A DNA stretch of 64,000 nt from Oncomelania hupensis (GCA_036898135.1 CM072511.1:44103141-44167140); one strand, 5' to 3'; shown: positions 33,044 through 44,649, numbered from the stretch's first letter. Program-made: numbers and translations. The notes: generated by a model not told the origin, from the sequence alone.

Positions 33044-35591
33044 AATTATTACTTGTGATACTTATGCGCTTGACCCTGCTGCGCTGCTACTGATGATGAT
33101 GATTATGATGATGACGACGATGATGATGATGGTGGTGGTGGTGGTGGTGACAAGAAATAACAAAACTCATGGTGCTGCAAATGGAAATCACGAGAGTGCT
33201 GTACATCAAATGCTTTAACGGCTTTAGAATAAAGCCAAAATCTGTACAGAGTACGGCCCCAAGTACAAGAATCCCGTGCTGCGTACTTGTCACTATGTGT
33301 GGGGAAGTAACAAGCAAGGAGCGAGACTGGAAACAGAGTGCACTCCCCTTCCGGAAGCGGCCGCGTCACATCCGGAGGCATGGTGTGTCGCACAGACCCT
33401 AAGGCGAGGCACAATACGGACCAATTTTCCCCTAACCCGCAAAATAATGGTAGCGCAAAGTCTGTACTACGATTTTGTTGTTGGTGTCCTTGTATGCTGT
33501 CGCTTTTTTTTTTTTTTTTTTTTTTTTTGCTGACGTGCGTTGTTCGATTTTCAAATATTTGACAAATTTGTGTTTTGTTTTGTTTTACATTTTATTTGGT
33601 CAGCTAACCGCGTGAAAACGCCTTGCAATATTTACCAAACATTTTGGTGACGTGTGTCTTAAATGGTTGATGTTGATTTTGATGTTTTGTGTAGCGCGAT
33701 CCTCCACGTCTATCAATATACTGATAAATCATAACGTGCTTATGCCTCCAGTCACAGCGTCCGTCAGCGGGTTCATTATGAGCTGCTAGATTTGAGGTAG
33801 GCGCCGGGGAGAATTGGTGGCGGCGGAGCATGGTGTAAATCTCGACGTACATTTCTGTTTAAGTAACCTATTACAGAAAGCGAAAGATTATCCTAAAACA
33901 AAATCTATAGAAGTCAAGTTTACTGCTGAGATGGGTGGCTATTTATAACAAAAACTTGGCACTTAATTATGTACCAAAACTTGGCTCTTAATTCTGTACC
34001 AAAACTTGGTTCTTAATTAAAATAATCACTCCAGTCCGTTCACCCATCTGTGACTGGTACTGTGCACCGATCAGAACGAGGGAAATTAGTTTTCAAATCA
34101 CATCACCCTTGCACTGCTGACAAATCTGTATCTTACATAGAAATTTAGTGTCCTCATATTCAAGAGACGTATACTTATCCGCCAGTTGTTTAAGTAAAGA
34201 AGTATTATCTTGTACCACACGGAGAGCGGTCATGTATTTCTATTACCTTTCAAACAGTCTTGGACGTTCTCTAGATAGTCAGGGCAGCCTCACACGCGTC
34301 AAAACTAGGGTGCTGAGAACCCTTTGAAAGCGACGAAACGCGGTAAGCTTCCATCGTCGGCCTCTTTAGCAACGGTTACACGCAATGCTTGAATATGGTC
34401 TTTCAGCGAGGCACGCGTCCCCGTCTCAAAGAATAGTGAAGCTAAATTTATTCCAGAGTTTAGAAGGTACAGCTTTCGGCAAATGGTTTAGGGAAGTCTT
34501 TATACCTGTGTCCACCTAATGGCCATTTGGATCGCTCTCGGCTTTCCGCCAAGAGCTCATTTCACCGTTCTATAAGAAGAGTGCAACCATTGGTGGCTTG
34601 CTTGCGAACATTACCTCTGTCTCCATTGAGTTAAAGCAATGCGCTTAGCTTTTGTGTTCCTTTTTTGCGTTCCTGTTCTTCTTATTCCTATATTGTGGAA
34701 TTATTCTTTCATGCACGACGTAAGTTAGTAGAAATATGCTGGACATAAACTACTTATTTTCACTATCTATACAGAGATAGAAGAAGAGTTACGGGAGACC
34801 GTTTACAACGAAGTCACGAAAACTGCATTAAATAAAGTGTTCTGAGACGCGTGGCAATGCATATACAAGTAGTACGAAACAAAAGACGGAGATCTTTGTA
34901 ATGTTGAGGGAAAATGTCATTGCGGTATAGAGTAATTTCATCTCATGATACATAGGTGGTAATTGAAACACATTAAATTAAACATATCTATTTTTTGTTT
35001 TAATAAAACACGAATTTATGGATTACATAGTTTCATTATTGTTCGCCTTCTGAAAGAAACTAGATGAAAGAGACTTGTTTCTACTTCAACTGGAAAAGAC
35101 ACCTGAAAACAAAAACATTGGCTTGTCTGAGATGCTAACCCCCACTTCGAAACAGGGCAAGAAGCAAGGACGCATGCAAGGGAACTTAATATAAGATTAA
35201 AAGCGGCGCCTCAACTGGGGCATGAGGTGGTAAATTAAAATCCCGTAAGCTTAGTGCCCCCCCAAAAATATAATTAAAAAAAGAAAAGAAAAAAGGTCTG
35301 GTCGAAAACGTCAGAGTATAATTATGTTCGACGTAGATTATTATTTATAATAATTATTATAACTTGGCTTCATAATGTAAAGATAATTATTCAATGTACA
35401 TATTAGCAGTATGATTGCTCTGGTGGTCCGGTGTTGATAAGTCCATACCCCCTCTTATCTGGGATGGTTATCCCCGTCTGCCATATCGCCAATCATGGGT
35501 GTAGACGTTGAGCTTCAATGTTCGTTATTTCCTCGAAACATTTGCAGAATGTCCAGAAAGTGTTGAAGCTCTGTCTGGATTTACTACGAAT
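33044..35591. other. Unassigned sequence
   Basis: Contains GAT/GGT repeats (33090-33150), a 25-base T run (33504-33528) and three ~25-bp tandem units built on ACCAAAACTTGGCTCTTAAT (33947-34020). Near 35434-35530 there is sequence ending in GTAGACGTTGAGCTTCAATGTT that vaguely resembles the insertion at 47058. No gene supported. Confidence 0.5.
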
Positions 35592-35595
35592 GTGT

Positions 35596-35790
35596 CACAC
35601 CAGCTCAATTCCTATGTGAGCAGCACTGTTTAGTGCCTCCACATTTTGCTTGCTGCAGGCGCTATTTATAGCTTGCCTGCACCCTCCCTTCCAGTGAAAG
35701 GAAAGGAAAGGAAGCATCGGCGACGCTATTTATAGCTAGCCTGGCTGACCTAACGTCAAAATCTAAAAAAGCTTTGGTTGAGTCGCTGTG
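35596..35790. mobile_element. Chapaev-like MITE, copy 1
   Basis: 195 bp with imperfect terminal inverted repeats, CACACCAGCTCAA at the left and, reversed, CACAGCGACTCAA at the right (10 of 13 positions). A 4-bp direct repeat GTGT flanks it (35592-35595, 35791-35794). CAC...GTG ends with 4-bp TSDs fit the Chapaev group of the CMC superfamily. It contains two GCTATTTATAGCT palindromic blocks. No transposase. The related copy at 46961 supports the boundaries. Confidence 0.68.
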
Positions 35791-35794
35791 GTGT

Positions 35795-37973
35795 TGACTA
35801 GGTCCTGGACAGATGACGCTGGCAAGAAATGTTTTGAGCTGGCATGCTGCCTGGATTACATGTTGGGTGCAGAATGTGTCGTTTGTCGTATTTAGTTTAC
35901 GTACTCACTGATTGCAACAATTACTGAACGGCTGATAAAGTACCCATTTTACGAGGATGCATTGTGCTTTCTATTGCACAGTTATACTGTTGAAATTAGA
36001 TCTAGTTGTGTTTGCTTTTGAAAGATTGTACTTGAACTCCAAATATAACGCTAACATCTGCTGAGTGACTGCACATTAATTAACATTTTGTTTTAGCGAT
36101 GGGCTGAAACAATCACTGAATCCACGAATGAACACCCGTTGCACAAGGTGGAAAACATGTCCACTTTGGCTTGCATAGTTAGAAATGGAATTTGTAGTAA
36201 AGCTATCGGAATGATTGTCCCCTATCAATAATTATTGCATTATTATTGATTGTGCACGCTATCTCGTTGACTTTGCATAGCGTACTAGTAATGGACTGCA
36301 ACTATCGACCAATTAGCACCCATTGCACGTGGCTGCAAACACTTTCCCTTACATCATGGAGAGTGGAACCTGTTGTGGAATCGTCGGAGCGTGCAGTCTC
36401 TTGCGGCCGACAAGAGGAAATTGTTGATGCCCGAGTTGGTCGCTACATCCCATCCCATCAGCAAACACCGCAACGGAGTCATTTTGCTAGAAAAATGGTA
36501 AAAGATTACTGTCACACTAGCTTTCACACGGCTATGAATCATATGTAGTCCAGCCACTTGATAACAGTTAAAATCACACATTTATTTCTTCTACTCTATA
36601 CAAGATTCTCTAAGTACTAATCTAACTTAAAATGTCTCAGTTACTGCTAATAGTTCGATCGCTGATAGTCTATGCAGCTGTTCTATCTTCATCGGGCACT
36701 TGCTAGTATATCTCATGTAGATTTGGACTACTGTGGTCCGTGTTACAGTTTCTGGAGAGTTGGACTACTGTGGTCCTGCTATGATCAGTTTAAGTGCACC
36801 TTGGCGTGTTCACTTAACTGCTAGATGGTGCGTGCGAAGTCCTTCTGTGAGGTAGCTTCTGGTACACCTTTGTCGTTGTGTAGTTGGGTTCCCTTGCCAC
36901 GCTGTGGGGTCTGACAGGGTGTTTTACCGGGTCGCTCGTTCCGTCTTGTGCGGTAGAGGTTCCTCAACCAACTAGTCGTTTCTGTGGAGTGGGGTGCACA
37001 GGATAGCTCGGGATAGCTCGGGATAGCTCGCCTGCTCGTCTGTAATATAAGAGACGAAATTCTGCACAACCCTGAATAATCGGTTTGTGCAGAGCGTCTC
37101 ACTGAAAGCCAAAGTAGCCCTCAGTGATAGCTCCACATCTCTATACATAAGCGACGAACATTCTGCTACTTCCGGGTTCCACTGGAATCTCACTCTAAAT
37201 TCCTATACATATATAAATATCAAACGTGGCTAACTATACACATACAGAATTAATAATATTATAAACATTCCGTGGTACAGCCACTGGTCTGCAAACATAC
37301 ATATAAGTTAAACAACAGTGGTTCCGTACGGGATACAACATGGCGGCGTAACCGGTCGTGTTTCGCCTCGTGGTCGGCTCTTCCACATGGTCACGCAAAT
37401 TCGGATTAATAAATCACATTTATGCATAGCAAATTCCACAAACATAATTTCAACAATAATATAAATATATCACGATGAAACAGAAGGGTGTTCATTTACC
37501 TGTTTGACAAGTTCAGGCCCGTTGTGACTTGATAGAATTCTAAGCTTCTAAGTCCTGCTTCCTGGTCTAAGTGTGTAGAGATTTCTCTAGCTATCTAGCT
37601 GTTCACACTTCGGTGTATTCCTCCCAACTGACCAAAACTGTGCGTGGTTTGGACCCAGTCAAACTGGCTCCAACCACTTTGCCTAAGCTCTCCCATTGGT
37701 TCCAACGGTCCGATTCAAAACTTAAGTGCTGACGTCACTGCGCTGTGTGTGTGGCTCAGGCTCGCAGTGTGCTGTAATTTAATTGCTGCTGTGTAATAGA
37801 CTGACTCTCTACTATTACAAAGACTACACAATGCTAAATAGTCTACAAGCAGAGTTAAAACTAGTCCTAACGCGACAGCCAATCAGAATGCATACATTTC
37901 GCCACTAAATACGCATCTGGTGATGCACAATGTGGCTGAAAAGAAACCGGACCACTGTCAAATTTATCTTAGC
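35795..37973. other. Unassigned sequence, possible promoter at its right end
   Basis: No protein domain recognised on either strand. Three faintly similar blocks about 192-193 bp apart (near 35911, 36104, 36296) and a GGGATAGCTC triplication (37010-37033) are the only internal repeats seen. A TTTATT (minus-strand AATAAA) lies at 36581-36586. Confidence 0.45.
37500..37737 (-). promoter_or_regulatory. Candidate minus-strand promoter and splice donor
   Basis: On the minus strand a perfect CRE TGACGTCA (37730-37737) is followed by CCAAT (37693-37697) and, ~185 bp further, by AAACAG|GTAAATG near 37500-37510, a good 5' splice-site match. This is the layout of a promoter plus a short non-coding first exon. 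It rests only on motifs and could also be part of an unrecognised LTR. Confidence 0.22.
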
Positions 37974-38217
37974 GACAAACGCTCTGTGGGTTCGGGCATT
38001 AAATAGAATAGACCCAACGTTTCCCGGCGTGTCGTAAGAGGCGACTAACAGGGGTGATGTTAGCACGGCATCACTGGGCGAAAGTCTTCTACACAGAAGT
38101 CACCGGCCAGGGCGGAGGAACCTCACGTTACTACAGGTTCAACGACCATGTGCTCAGGGCCAAGGCGAGCCACACTGTATTCGTGGATTTCGGCTGTGGC
38201 CAACAGCCTGGAGAGGA

Positions 38218-38631
38218 TTGGGCACCGCCAGGTCTTTTTTGCCCAAGACACACTACATGATGACACAACCCACTAATTCCATACCGGATCGGTCGTCGCC
38301 CGGGTCGTCACACGGCACAAGGACCGCGCCTTCCGTTGGCCACCAGGACGGAGGTGTTAAGTATGCTACTGATGGACAATTTAGCAAGATCCGCACGAGA
38401 AACAACATCGTCATAGGAACCTGGAATGTCAGGACCCTAACTGCGGAAGGAAAATTAGAAGAACTGGCCCACGAGTTGGACCACTATCGATGGAATGTTC
38501 TAGGTATCAGCGAACTGCGCTGGAAAGGCCTAGGTGAAACAACGACGACAAAGGCCACAAGCTCTATTTCAGCGGTAGGGATGACAGGCACGAACACGGC
38601 GTTGGATTCTTGGTCCACAAGAACATTCTAG
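38218..38631 (+). pseudogene. RTE apurinic-like endonuclease, N-terminal piece (frame 1)
   Basis: The frame opens with a ~60-residue non-conserved leader, then the endonuclease start NNIVIGTWNVRTL (catalytic Asn of GTWN at 38416-38427) and the SELRWKG block carrying the catalytic Glu (about 38512). Homology ends at GETTTT near 38550; the remaining residues to the stop are out of frame. The domain belongs to the exonuclease III/AP endonuclease fold that nicks target DNA for target-primed reverse transcription. The start at 38218 is the first ATG in frame and may not be the true start. The break fits a 1-bp deletion between about 38540 and 38557. Confidence 0.85.
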
Positions 38632-39713
38632 CCACTGTCATGGGTTGCCGCCCAGTCTCCAGTAGACTCATTACCATCCGCCTGAGAGCAGCCCCTTTCA
38701 ACATCACCATCATCCAGGCCTACGCCCCAACATCTGACTATGACGACAGCGAAGTGGAGGATTTTTATGAAAATCTACAGGCGGTCCTTGACCAAGTGCC
38801 GAAGAAGGACATAGTCATAGTGCAAGGCGACTGGAATGCCAAGGTTGGCCAAGATGCGCACCACAACTGGGGAGACACATGTGGACCCCACTGCAACAAC
38901 GAGACAAATGACAGGGGTCTGAGACTCTTGGAGTTTGCCAGATACAACAATCTGGTACTGGCAAACACGCTTGGTCTCCACAAAAACTCCCGACGATGGA
39001 CATGGCACAGTCCTGGCGGGGAGCATCACAACCAAATAGACTACATCATGGTCAAGAAACGCTTCAGATCAAGCATCAACATTGGCAGGACACGTACTTT
39101 TCCAGGAGCAGACATCGGAAGTGACCACGATCTCGTGATGATGTCTTTCCGGCTCCACTTGAAGAGAGTAAATACAGCAAAGTGCACTAGACTGAAGTTC
39201 GACCTGGACAAACTGCAAGACCCGGAGGTGGCAGAACTATTTCAGGCCACAATTGGAGGGAAATTTGCACCACTGCTCATTTTGGGGGCTGGTGAAGTAG
39301 ATGTCAACACCATGACCACCACCTTCAACTCAGCTGTGACAGATGTCGCCACTGAGATCCTTGGCAAGCACCGACCAAAGAAGAAGCTGTGGATCACACC
39401 TGAACTTTTGGATCTGTGTGATAAACGAAGAGAGATGAAAAAGAAAAAGAACACCTCACAGGGAGCTGATGTCTACCGAAAAATCAACAATGACATCCGA
39501 AAAGGCATGCTCACAGCAAAGGAGAACTGGATAGAAGATCAATGCCGAAATAGAGAACAGTCTGAACAAGAACAACAGCAAGAAGGCCTACCAGACTGTG
39601 AAGCGGCTGACAAGTGTCAAACAGCCCAAAGTCTCCACTATCCAAAGCAAGTCTGGCATATGCCTTACAGAAGAACAAGAAGTCTTGGACAGATGGACAG
39701 AGTACTGCTCTGA
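38610..39713 (+). pseudogene. RTE endonuclease, central and C-terminal piece (frame 3)
   Basis: From about 38556 the endonuclease continues in another frame: DRHEHGVGFLVHKN, IIQAYAPTSD, VQGDWNAKVGQD (38826), RRWTWHSPGGEHHNQIDYIM and IGSDHDLVMM (SDHD at 39120-39131). These are the ordered motifs of the AP-like endonuclease, including the catalytic Asp and His. A linker follows (KKLWITPELLDLCDKRREMKKK...YRKINNDIRKGM). True homology ends at DQC near 39545, where two bases present in the copy at 49345 are missing; the rest to 39713 is out of frame. The ATG at 38610 is just an internal methionine-type codon. Confidence 0.87.
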
Positions 39714-41322
39714 CCTTTACAACCATACACCAAATGGAGACCCATCAGTTCTAGCATGTCCCGAGAACAGAGAAGAAGAAGAAATCCTCCCAATTCTCCG
39801 GGAAGAAGTTGAGGCAGCAGTGCAAGCGCTAAAGAAAGGGAAGTCAGCGGGAGTGGACAACATACCCGCCGAACTGCTACAAGCAGGAGGAGAAGCGATG
39901 ATTGATGCCCTCACCATTATCTGTAACAAGATCTGGCAGAGTGGGGAGTGGCCTATACCATGGACCCAGTCGCTTGTCATCACTCTTCCCAAAAAAGGTA
40001 ACCTTCAGGAGTGTGAAAATTACCGGACCATCAGCCTCATCAGCCATCCCAGCAAGGTCCTCCTGAAAATAATACTCAACAGGTTGAAACCCCAAGCTGA
40101 ACAAATCATAGCTGAAGAACAAGCAGGATTCAGGGCAGGGCGAAGTACCACTGAGCAGATTTTCAACCTCAGAATAATCTGTGAGAAATACCTACAGCAC
40201 CAACAACATCTATATCATGTGTTCATAGACTTCAAGAAGGCGTTTGACCGAGTCTGGCATGCAGCTCTATGGGCAACAATGAAAGTGTACAACATCAGCC
40301 CTAAAATTATTGAAGTCATCAAAAGCCTGTATGACAAGGCTACCAGTGCAGTCCTCCACAACAGAGCCATCGGGAATTGGTTCAGAACAACAATCGGTGT
40401 GCGTCAAGGATGCCTACTCTCTCCAACACTCTTCAACATCTTCCTAGAGCGCATCATGTCGGATGCTCTTGCAGACCATGAAGGCACAGTCAGCATAGGG
40501 GGTAGAGCAATCTCCAATCTTCGTTTTGCAGATGACATTGATGGATTGGCTGGAGAGGAACAAGAACTTGAACAGCTGGTACAGAGGCTTGACACCACCT
40601 CCAAAGCCTATGGAATGGAAATAAGTGCAGAGAAGACCAAAATGATGACCAACAACACCAATGGCATCAATACGGACATCAAAGTCCAAGGCCAATCCCT
40701 CGACACAGTGCATAGCTTCAAATATTTAGGAGCCATTGTATCAGACAATGGGTCCCGACAGGAAGTCCTCTCCAGGATCGCACAAACAACTGCTGCCCTG
40801 ACAAGGTTGAAGCCCATTTGGAAAGACAGGACCATCAGTCTACATTCCAAAGTAAGACTTCTGCGCTCCCTTGTCATCTCCATCTTCCTATATGCTTGCG
40901 AAGCATGGACCCTCACAGCAGATCTCCAACGAAGAATACAAAGCATGGAGATGAGGTGCTACAGAAGACTTCTGGGCATTTCCTATACCCAACACATCAC
41001 CAACGACGAAGTCCGACAGACCATCACACAAGCCATTGGACAACACGATGACCTGCTAACAGTGGTGAAGAAACGGAAACTTCGGTGGTATGGCCACGTC
41101 ACCAGATCATCAGGCCTTGCAAAGACTATTCTGCAAGGCACAGTGCAAGGAGGTAGAAGAAGAGGGAGACCGAAAAAGAGGTGGGAGGACAACATTCGAG
41201 AATGGACTGGTTTGACACTGAGCGAAGCCATCAGGGCTGCTGAGGACAGAGAAAGATGGAGTATGCTGGTTAAACGATCATCTGTGGTGCCCCTACGACC
41301 TTCGGGTTACGGGACAGGATAG
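39598..41322 (+). CDS. RTE reverse transcriptase and C-terminal region (574 codons, open)
   Basis: This frame is intact from the RT entry to the stop. Motifs in order: LPKKGNLQECENYRTISL, EEQAGFRAGRSTTEQIF, HVFIDFKKAFDRVWH (first catalytic Asp), GVRQGCLLSPTLFNIFLE, NLRFADDIDGL (catalytic FADD at 40525-40536) and YGMEISAEKTKMM. The RTE C-terminal region follows with LQRRIQSMEMRCYRRLLG, KRKLRWYGHVTRSSGLAKT, a basic GGRRRGRPKKRWEDNIREWTG stretch and RERW. The stop TAG (41320-41322) is part of the GGATA tail. The upstream methionine is internal to the ancestral protein: sequence between ~39546 and 39598 belongs to the same frame. Without an in-frame endonuclease this copy is unlikely to move itself, but the enzyme part shows no disabling change. 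Confidence 0.9.
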   Translation: MKRLTSVKQPKVSTIQSKSGICLTEEQEVLDRWTEYCSDLYNHTPNGDPSVLACPENREEEEILPILREEVEAAVQALKKGKSAGVDNIPAELLQAGGEAMIDALTIICNKIWQSGEWPIPWTQSLVITLPKKGNLQECENYRTISLISHPSKVLLKIILNRLKPQAEQIIAEEQAGFRAGRSTTEQIFNLRIICEKYLQHQQHLYHVFIDFKKAFDRVWHAALWATMKVYNISPKIIEVIKSLYDKATSAVLHNRAIGNWFRTTIGVRQGCLLSPTLFNIFLERIMSDALADHEGTVSIGGRAISNLRFADDIDGLAGEEQELEQLVQRLDTTSKAYGMEISAEKTKMMTNNTNGINTDIKVQGQSLDTVHSFKYLGAIVSDNGSRQEVLSRIAQTTAALTRLKPIWKDRTISLHSKVRLLRSLVISIFLYACEAWTLTADLQRRIQSMEMRCYRRLLGISYTQHITNDEVRQTITQAIGQHDDLLTVVKKRKLRWYGHVTRSSGLAKTILQGTVQGGRRRGRPKKRWEDNIREWTGLTLSEAIRAAEDRERWSMLVKRSSVVPLRPSGYGTG

Positions 41323-41343
41323 GATAGGATAGGACAAACGCTC

Positions 41344-41855
41344 AGTTTTATGGAACTTTATAAAAGCTGTGATGCACTGTAGGATAATATCATCGCTATG
41401 GGTTGAGTCAGATAGTTTTTTTCCAACCAAAGTAGCCGCGCAAAGAGAGCGCAACTCTCGGAAGATTGCGAAGTGCGCGTTGTTTTCGCGCGGATGTTGC
41501 AGATATTTACTTTACTGTGTGACTGCATGCGTTTTTAAAACACTTTTGAAACAACGTTGTCGAAACATTGAAGCAGAATCGTTGGTCGTGTTACTTCCTC
41601 TTAAGACTGCTTTGTGCATAAATAAGACCTCTAGCTGGAATTCAAACAAGCCCGCTTCTTTTCGCCGTTCATCACAAATCCCAAAACATAGTGGTACAAC
41701 TTACACATGAAACCATATTCATAACTTAACATAGGATAGTCCTATTTTTGTAACAGGGATACAGCTTTGTGAGCTATGAGGGTGAGCCTTTAAGATTATC
41801 GAATGCTTAATCTCGAAACAAATGTAACAATAAATTGGTTACAGTGGCTTGTGTA

Positions 41856-41887
<32 letters not shown>

Positions 41888-42044
41888 GGGGAGCATGTGT
41901 GTATGTGTAGGTTCGATGTGTGTGTTAGTGTGATCGTGTATGAGTGACAATGTGTGTGCGTGTGGTGTCTGGATTTTGTGTTTGTGAATGTATATGGTGT
42001 CGGAATTTCGCGTTCGTGTGTGCGCGTCACAATGTAACAACCAT

Positions 42045-42084
<40 letters not shown>

Positions 42085-42085
42085 A

Positions 42086-42150
<65 letters not shown>

Positions 42151-43627
42151 AGTGTATGTGCGAGTGTGGTAAACATGTAAGCGATGTGTGCATTTGATCG
42201 ATACGACGACTAAATGTAATTGATTTTTTTTACGTTTGAGTTGTTAAGAATGGAGGTTATTTAAATCAACACAAATCAGTTTTAATTAAAAACAATCAAA
42301 CGGCATGTGGGTGTATGTGTTGTTCGCACATCGCGACAGTGCGCGTACTCATTTGGTTAATAGTCTAGCTATAGCTACATTAAATTGAGCATTTGAGTTT
42401 ACGTTATTGCTTTTTAGATTCTGGAGAGAAGGAGCGAGTTTAATTAGTACAAAATAAGGCAGCTGACTGTTAGTAATTCAATGTAAGTTTTATTTTACCA
42501 AATGCATTCAAGCCCAATGGTATATGAGTGGTAATTCACTCTCTATTGCGTGCTTTTGTGTTGTGAATTTGTACATCGGGTTTGTGTGTGTGTATTTTTG
42601 TTGGGCTGCGCTGCAGCGTTGGACAACTCATTTACCTGGTGTGTTTTTCTCTTGGCAATAAAGCATTGTGTATTCTTTGTATCCACTTTAGGACTGAGTC
42701 AGTAACTTTACTTTCCACTTACAATTACAAATCAGGCTTTTTTTGCATACATTTTACACTGAAAATAAACGAATTAATACAACGTTACGTGGAGCATGTA
42801 GACAAAAGGTAAAGTTTGAGTTGGTCATTGTATTGGTATAAGATGGTCATTGTTTCCAAGTTTCTCAGACATGCGTCTGAACAAGTGGCATAGTGTTTTT
42901 TGCATTGCCAGTACAAACCCCCCCTTCCTCCCTCCCCTCCCTTCTTCTAAATGTTGATGAAATGACGGAAACTGTATTGATCTGCTCAGTATTTGAGATT
43001 GTTCCTTTATTCCTAAAGCATCACCTGTAAAGTAAGAGTATACATAGTTGCTTAATATTGCTGATTGTAAAAATAAAACTTTGTCAGCGTGTACATCTAG
43101 TTCACGCTCTACATTACATGACAGATTTCTTTTGTCTTTTGGACGAGTGGAAGAAACCCAAAGCTTTTACGAGTTTTTAAGTCGCTAAGATTTCCCTCGT
43201 GTCTTTCCTGCTCGCTGATGCATGCATTGAATTGTCTGATTGTTTTAGTTGTCTTTTTTTGTATTTTCTCGACCTCCTCTGAGACTTTTGGCTAAAGCAC
43301 ACGGACATCGTAATTTGTGGCATTGGCATGAAAATACGGACTAGCCTATTCTCATTCTCCTTATTTTTAACGCCGAGAACCACTTTCTCCCTTGAAATAA
43401 TCGACATCTTTGTAGTCCTTTTAATGCTATTTCTGGGTCAGCGCGTACCGTCTGCCCTAACGCTATTCTAAAAATAGGCTACCTGCCATAGGGGTGTCTT
43501 TTAAAAGAAACATAATGAGTGTGAATATGGCGGAACGCCTCCGCGCTCCTTCGCAATGCTATTTCCATGTCACGCTGCGTATCCCAGGTCACAAACCCAT
43601 TCTAAAGCTAGGTTTCTTGGGTTATAG
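41344..43627. other. Unassigned sequence with GT and CT microsatellites
   Basis: GT/GA repeat at 41848-41890 and a long CT run at 42044-42149. A C-rich tract lies at 42918-42952. No gene recognised on either strand. Confidence 0.5.
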
Positions 43628-44318
43628 CCTATCCTATCCTATCCCTTAACTCGAAAGTCGTTGGGGCACCACAGATGATCGTTTAACCAACATCCTCCTT
43701 CATTCTTTGTCCTCAGCAACCCTCATGGCATCGTTCAGCCTCAAGGCAATCCATTCTCGAATTTTGTCCTCCCAACTCATTCTCTGTATCCCGCTTCTCC
43801 TCCCCCATTGCACCGTGCCTAGCAGGATTCTCTTTCCAAGGCATGATGCTGTGGTGACGTGGCCATACCATCAGAGTTTCCGTTTCGTCACCGCTGTGAG
43901 CATTTCATCATGTCCAATGGCTTGTGTGATGGTCTTTCGGACTTTGTCTTTGGTGATGTGCTGTAGCACCTCACATCAATGCTTTGTATTCTTCGTTGTA
44001 GGTCTGTTGTGAAGGTCCATGTTTCGCAGGCGTATAGGAAGATGGAGATGACAAGGGAGCGCAGCAGCCTTACCTTGGAGTTTTGACTGATGGTCCTGTC
44101 TTTCCAAATGGGCTTCAACCTTGTCAGGGCAGCAGTTGTTTTTGCGATCCTGGAGAGGACTTCCTGTCGAGAACCATTGTCTGATACAGTGGCTCCTAAA
44201 TATTTAAAGCTGTGCACCTTGTTGAGGGGTTGACCTTGGACTTTGATTTCCATGTTGATGCCATTGGTGTTGTTGGTCATAATTTAGCTTTCTCTGCACT
44301 TATTGCCATTCCAAAGGC
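43628..44318 (-). mobile_element. RTE-family LINE, 5'-truncated and internally deleted copy
   Basis: The minus strand reads from KTKMM-type RT sequence (near 44280) to the GGATA tail at 43628. About 25-30 bases are missing around the CYRRLLGISYTQHI block (near 43965), shifting the frame, and many substitutions are present. It is a diverged-subfamily copy. No TSD could be recognised. Confidence 0.87.
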
Positions 44319-44648
44319 AGATTGTCGCATGACAAAGCGATCGCTTTATGGGAATTTCGCCTAAATCCTTGTGCACCCCTGTCCTTTTTAAAAGTCGTGT
44401 CAGTAGTCATGTGATAGAGGTCAAAGTCCTTGAGTGCTTTTGACGCATTTCAAATTATAAGGATAGAGTCTCAAAGATGGGTAAGAGTACAGCTCATACT
44501 AAGGATTGAAAACGGGAGCGGAGGAGGAGAACGACGACAACGGAGAAGAAGAAGAATACCATCATCAACAACAGCAATAACAACAACAACGACAACGACA
44601 GCAATAACAACTACATCAACTATAAACATATTTTGTCGTTTTATTAAC

Positions 44649-44649
<1 letters not shown>
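44319..44649. other. Unassigned spacer with AAC-type triplets
   Basis: Interrupted CAACAACAA/GACAAC triplets at 44525-44620. No gene supported. Confidence 0.5.

Larger units (their letters stand above)
37985..41332 (+). mobile_element. Full-length RTE-clade LINE
   Basis: A 3348-bp element bracketed by the perfect 11-bp TSD GACAAACGCTC (37974-37984 and 41333-41343). Order: 5' leader of ~230-330 bp starting TGTGGGTTCGGG and containing CCCGGCGTGTCGTAAGAGG, a motif often seen in RTE leaders; one continuous ancestral protein region for endonuclease and reverse transcriptase; no separate 3' UTR; a GGATA tandem tail. The 5' end can form a short stem between TGGGTT and GACCCA. Single-ORF layout, ~3.3 kb length and a short tandem 3' end are all typical of RTE. 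It is the only complete copy among twelve in the window. Confidence 0.93.

Noticed and set aside
36821..37193. Protein-coding gene on the minus strand (93- and 73-codon frames)
   Set aside because: Overlapping short frames without domains. They might be exons of the suspected minus-strand unit, but nothing supports coding.
38054..38260. Separate ORF1 in the RTE leader
   Set aside because: The 68-codon frame matches no ORF1-type domain, and RTE elements usually lack ORF1; it is treated as leader sequence.
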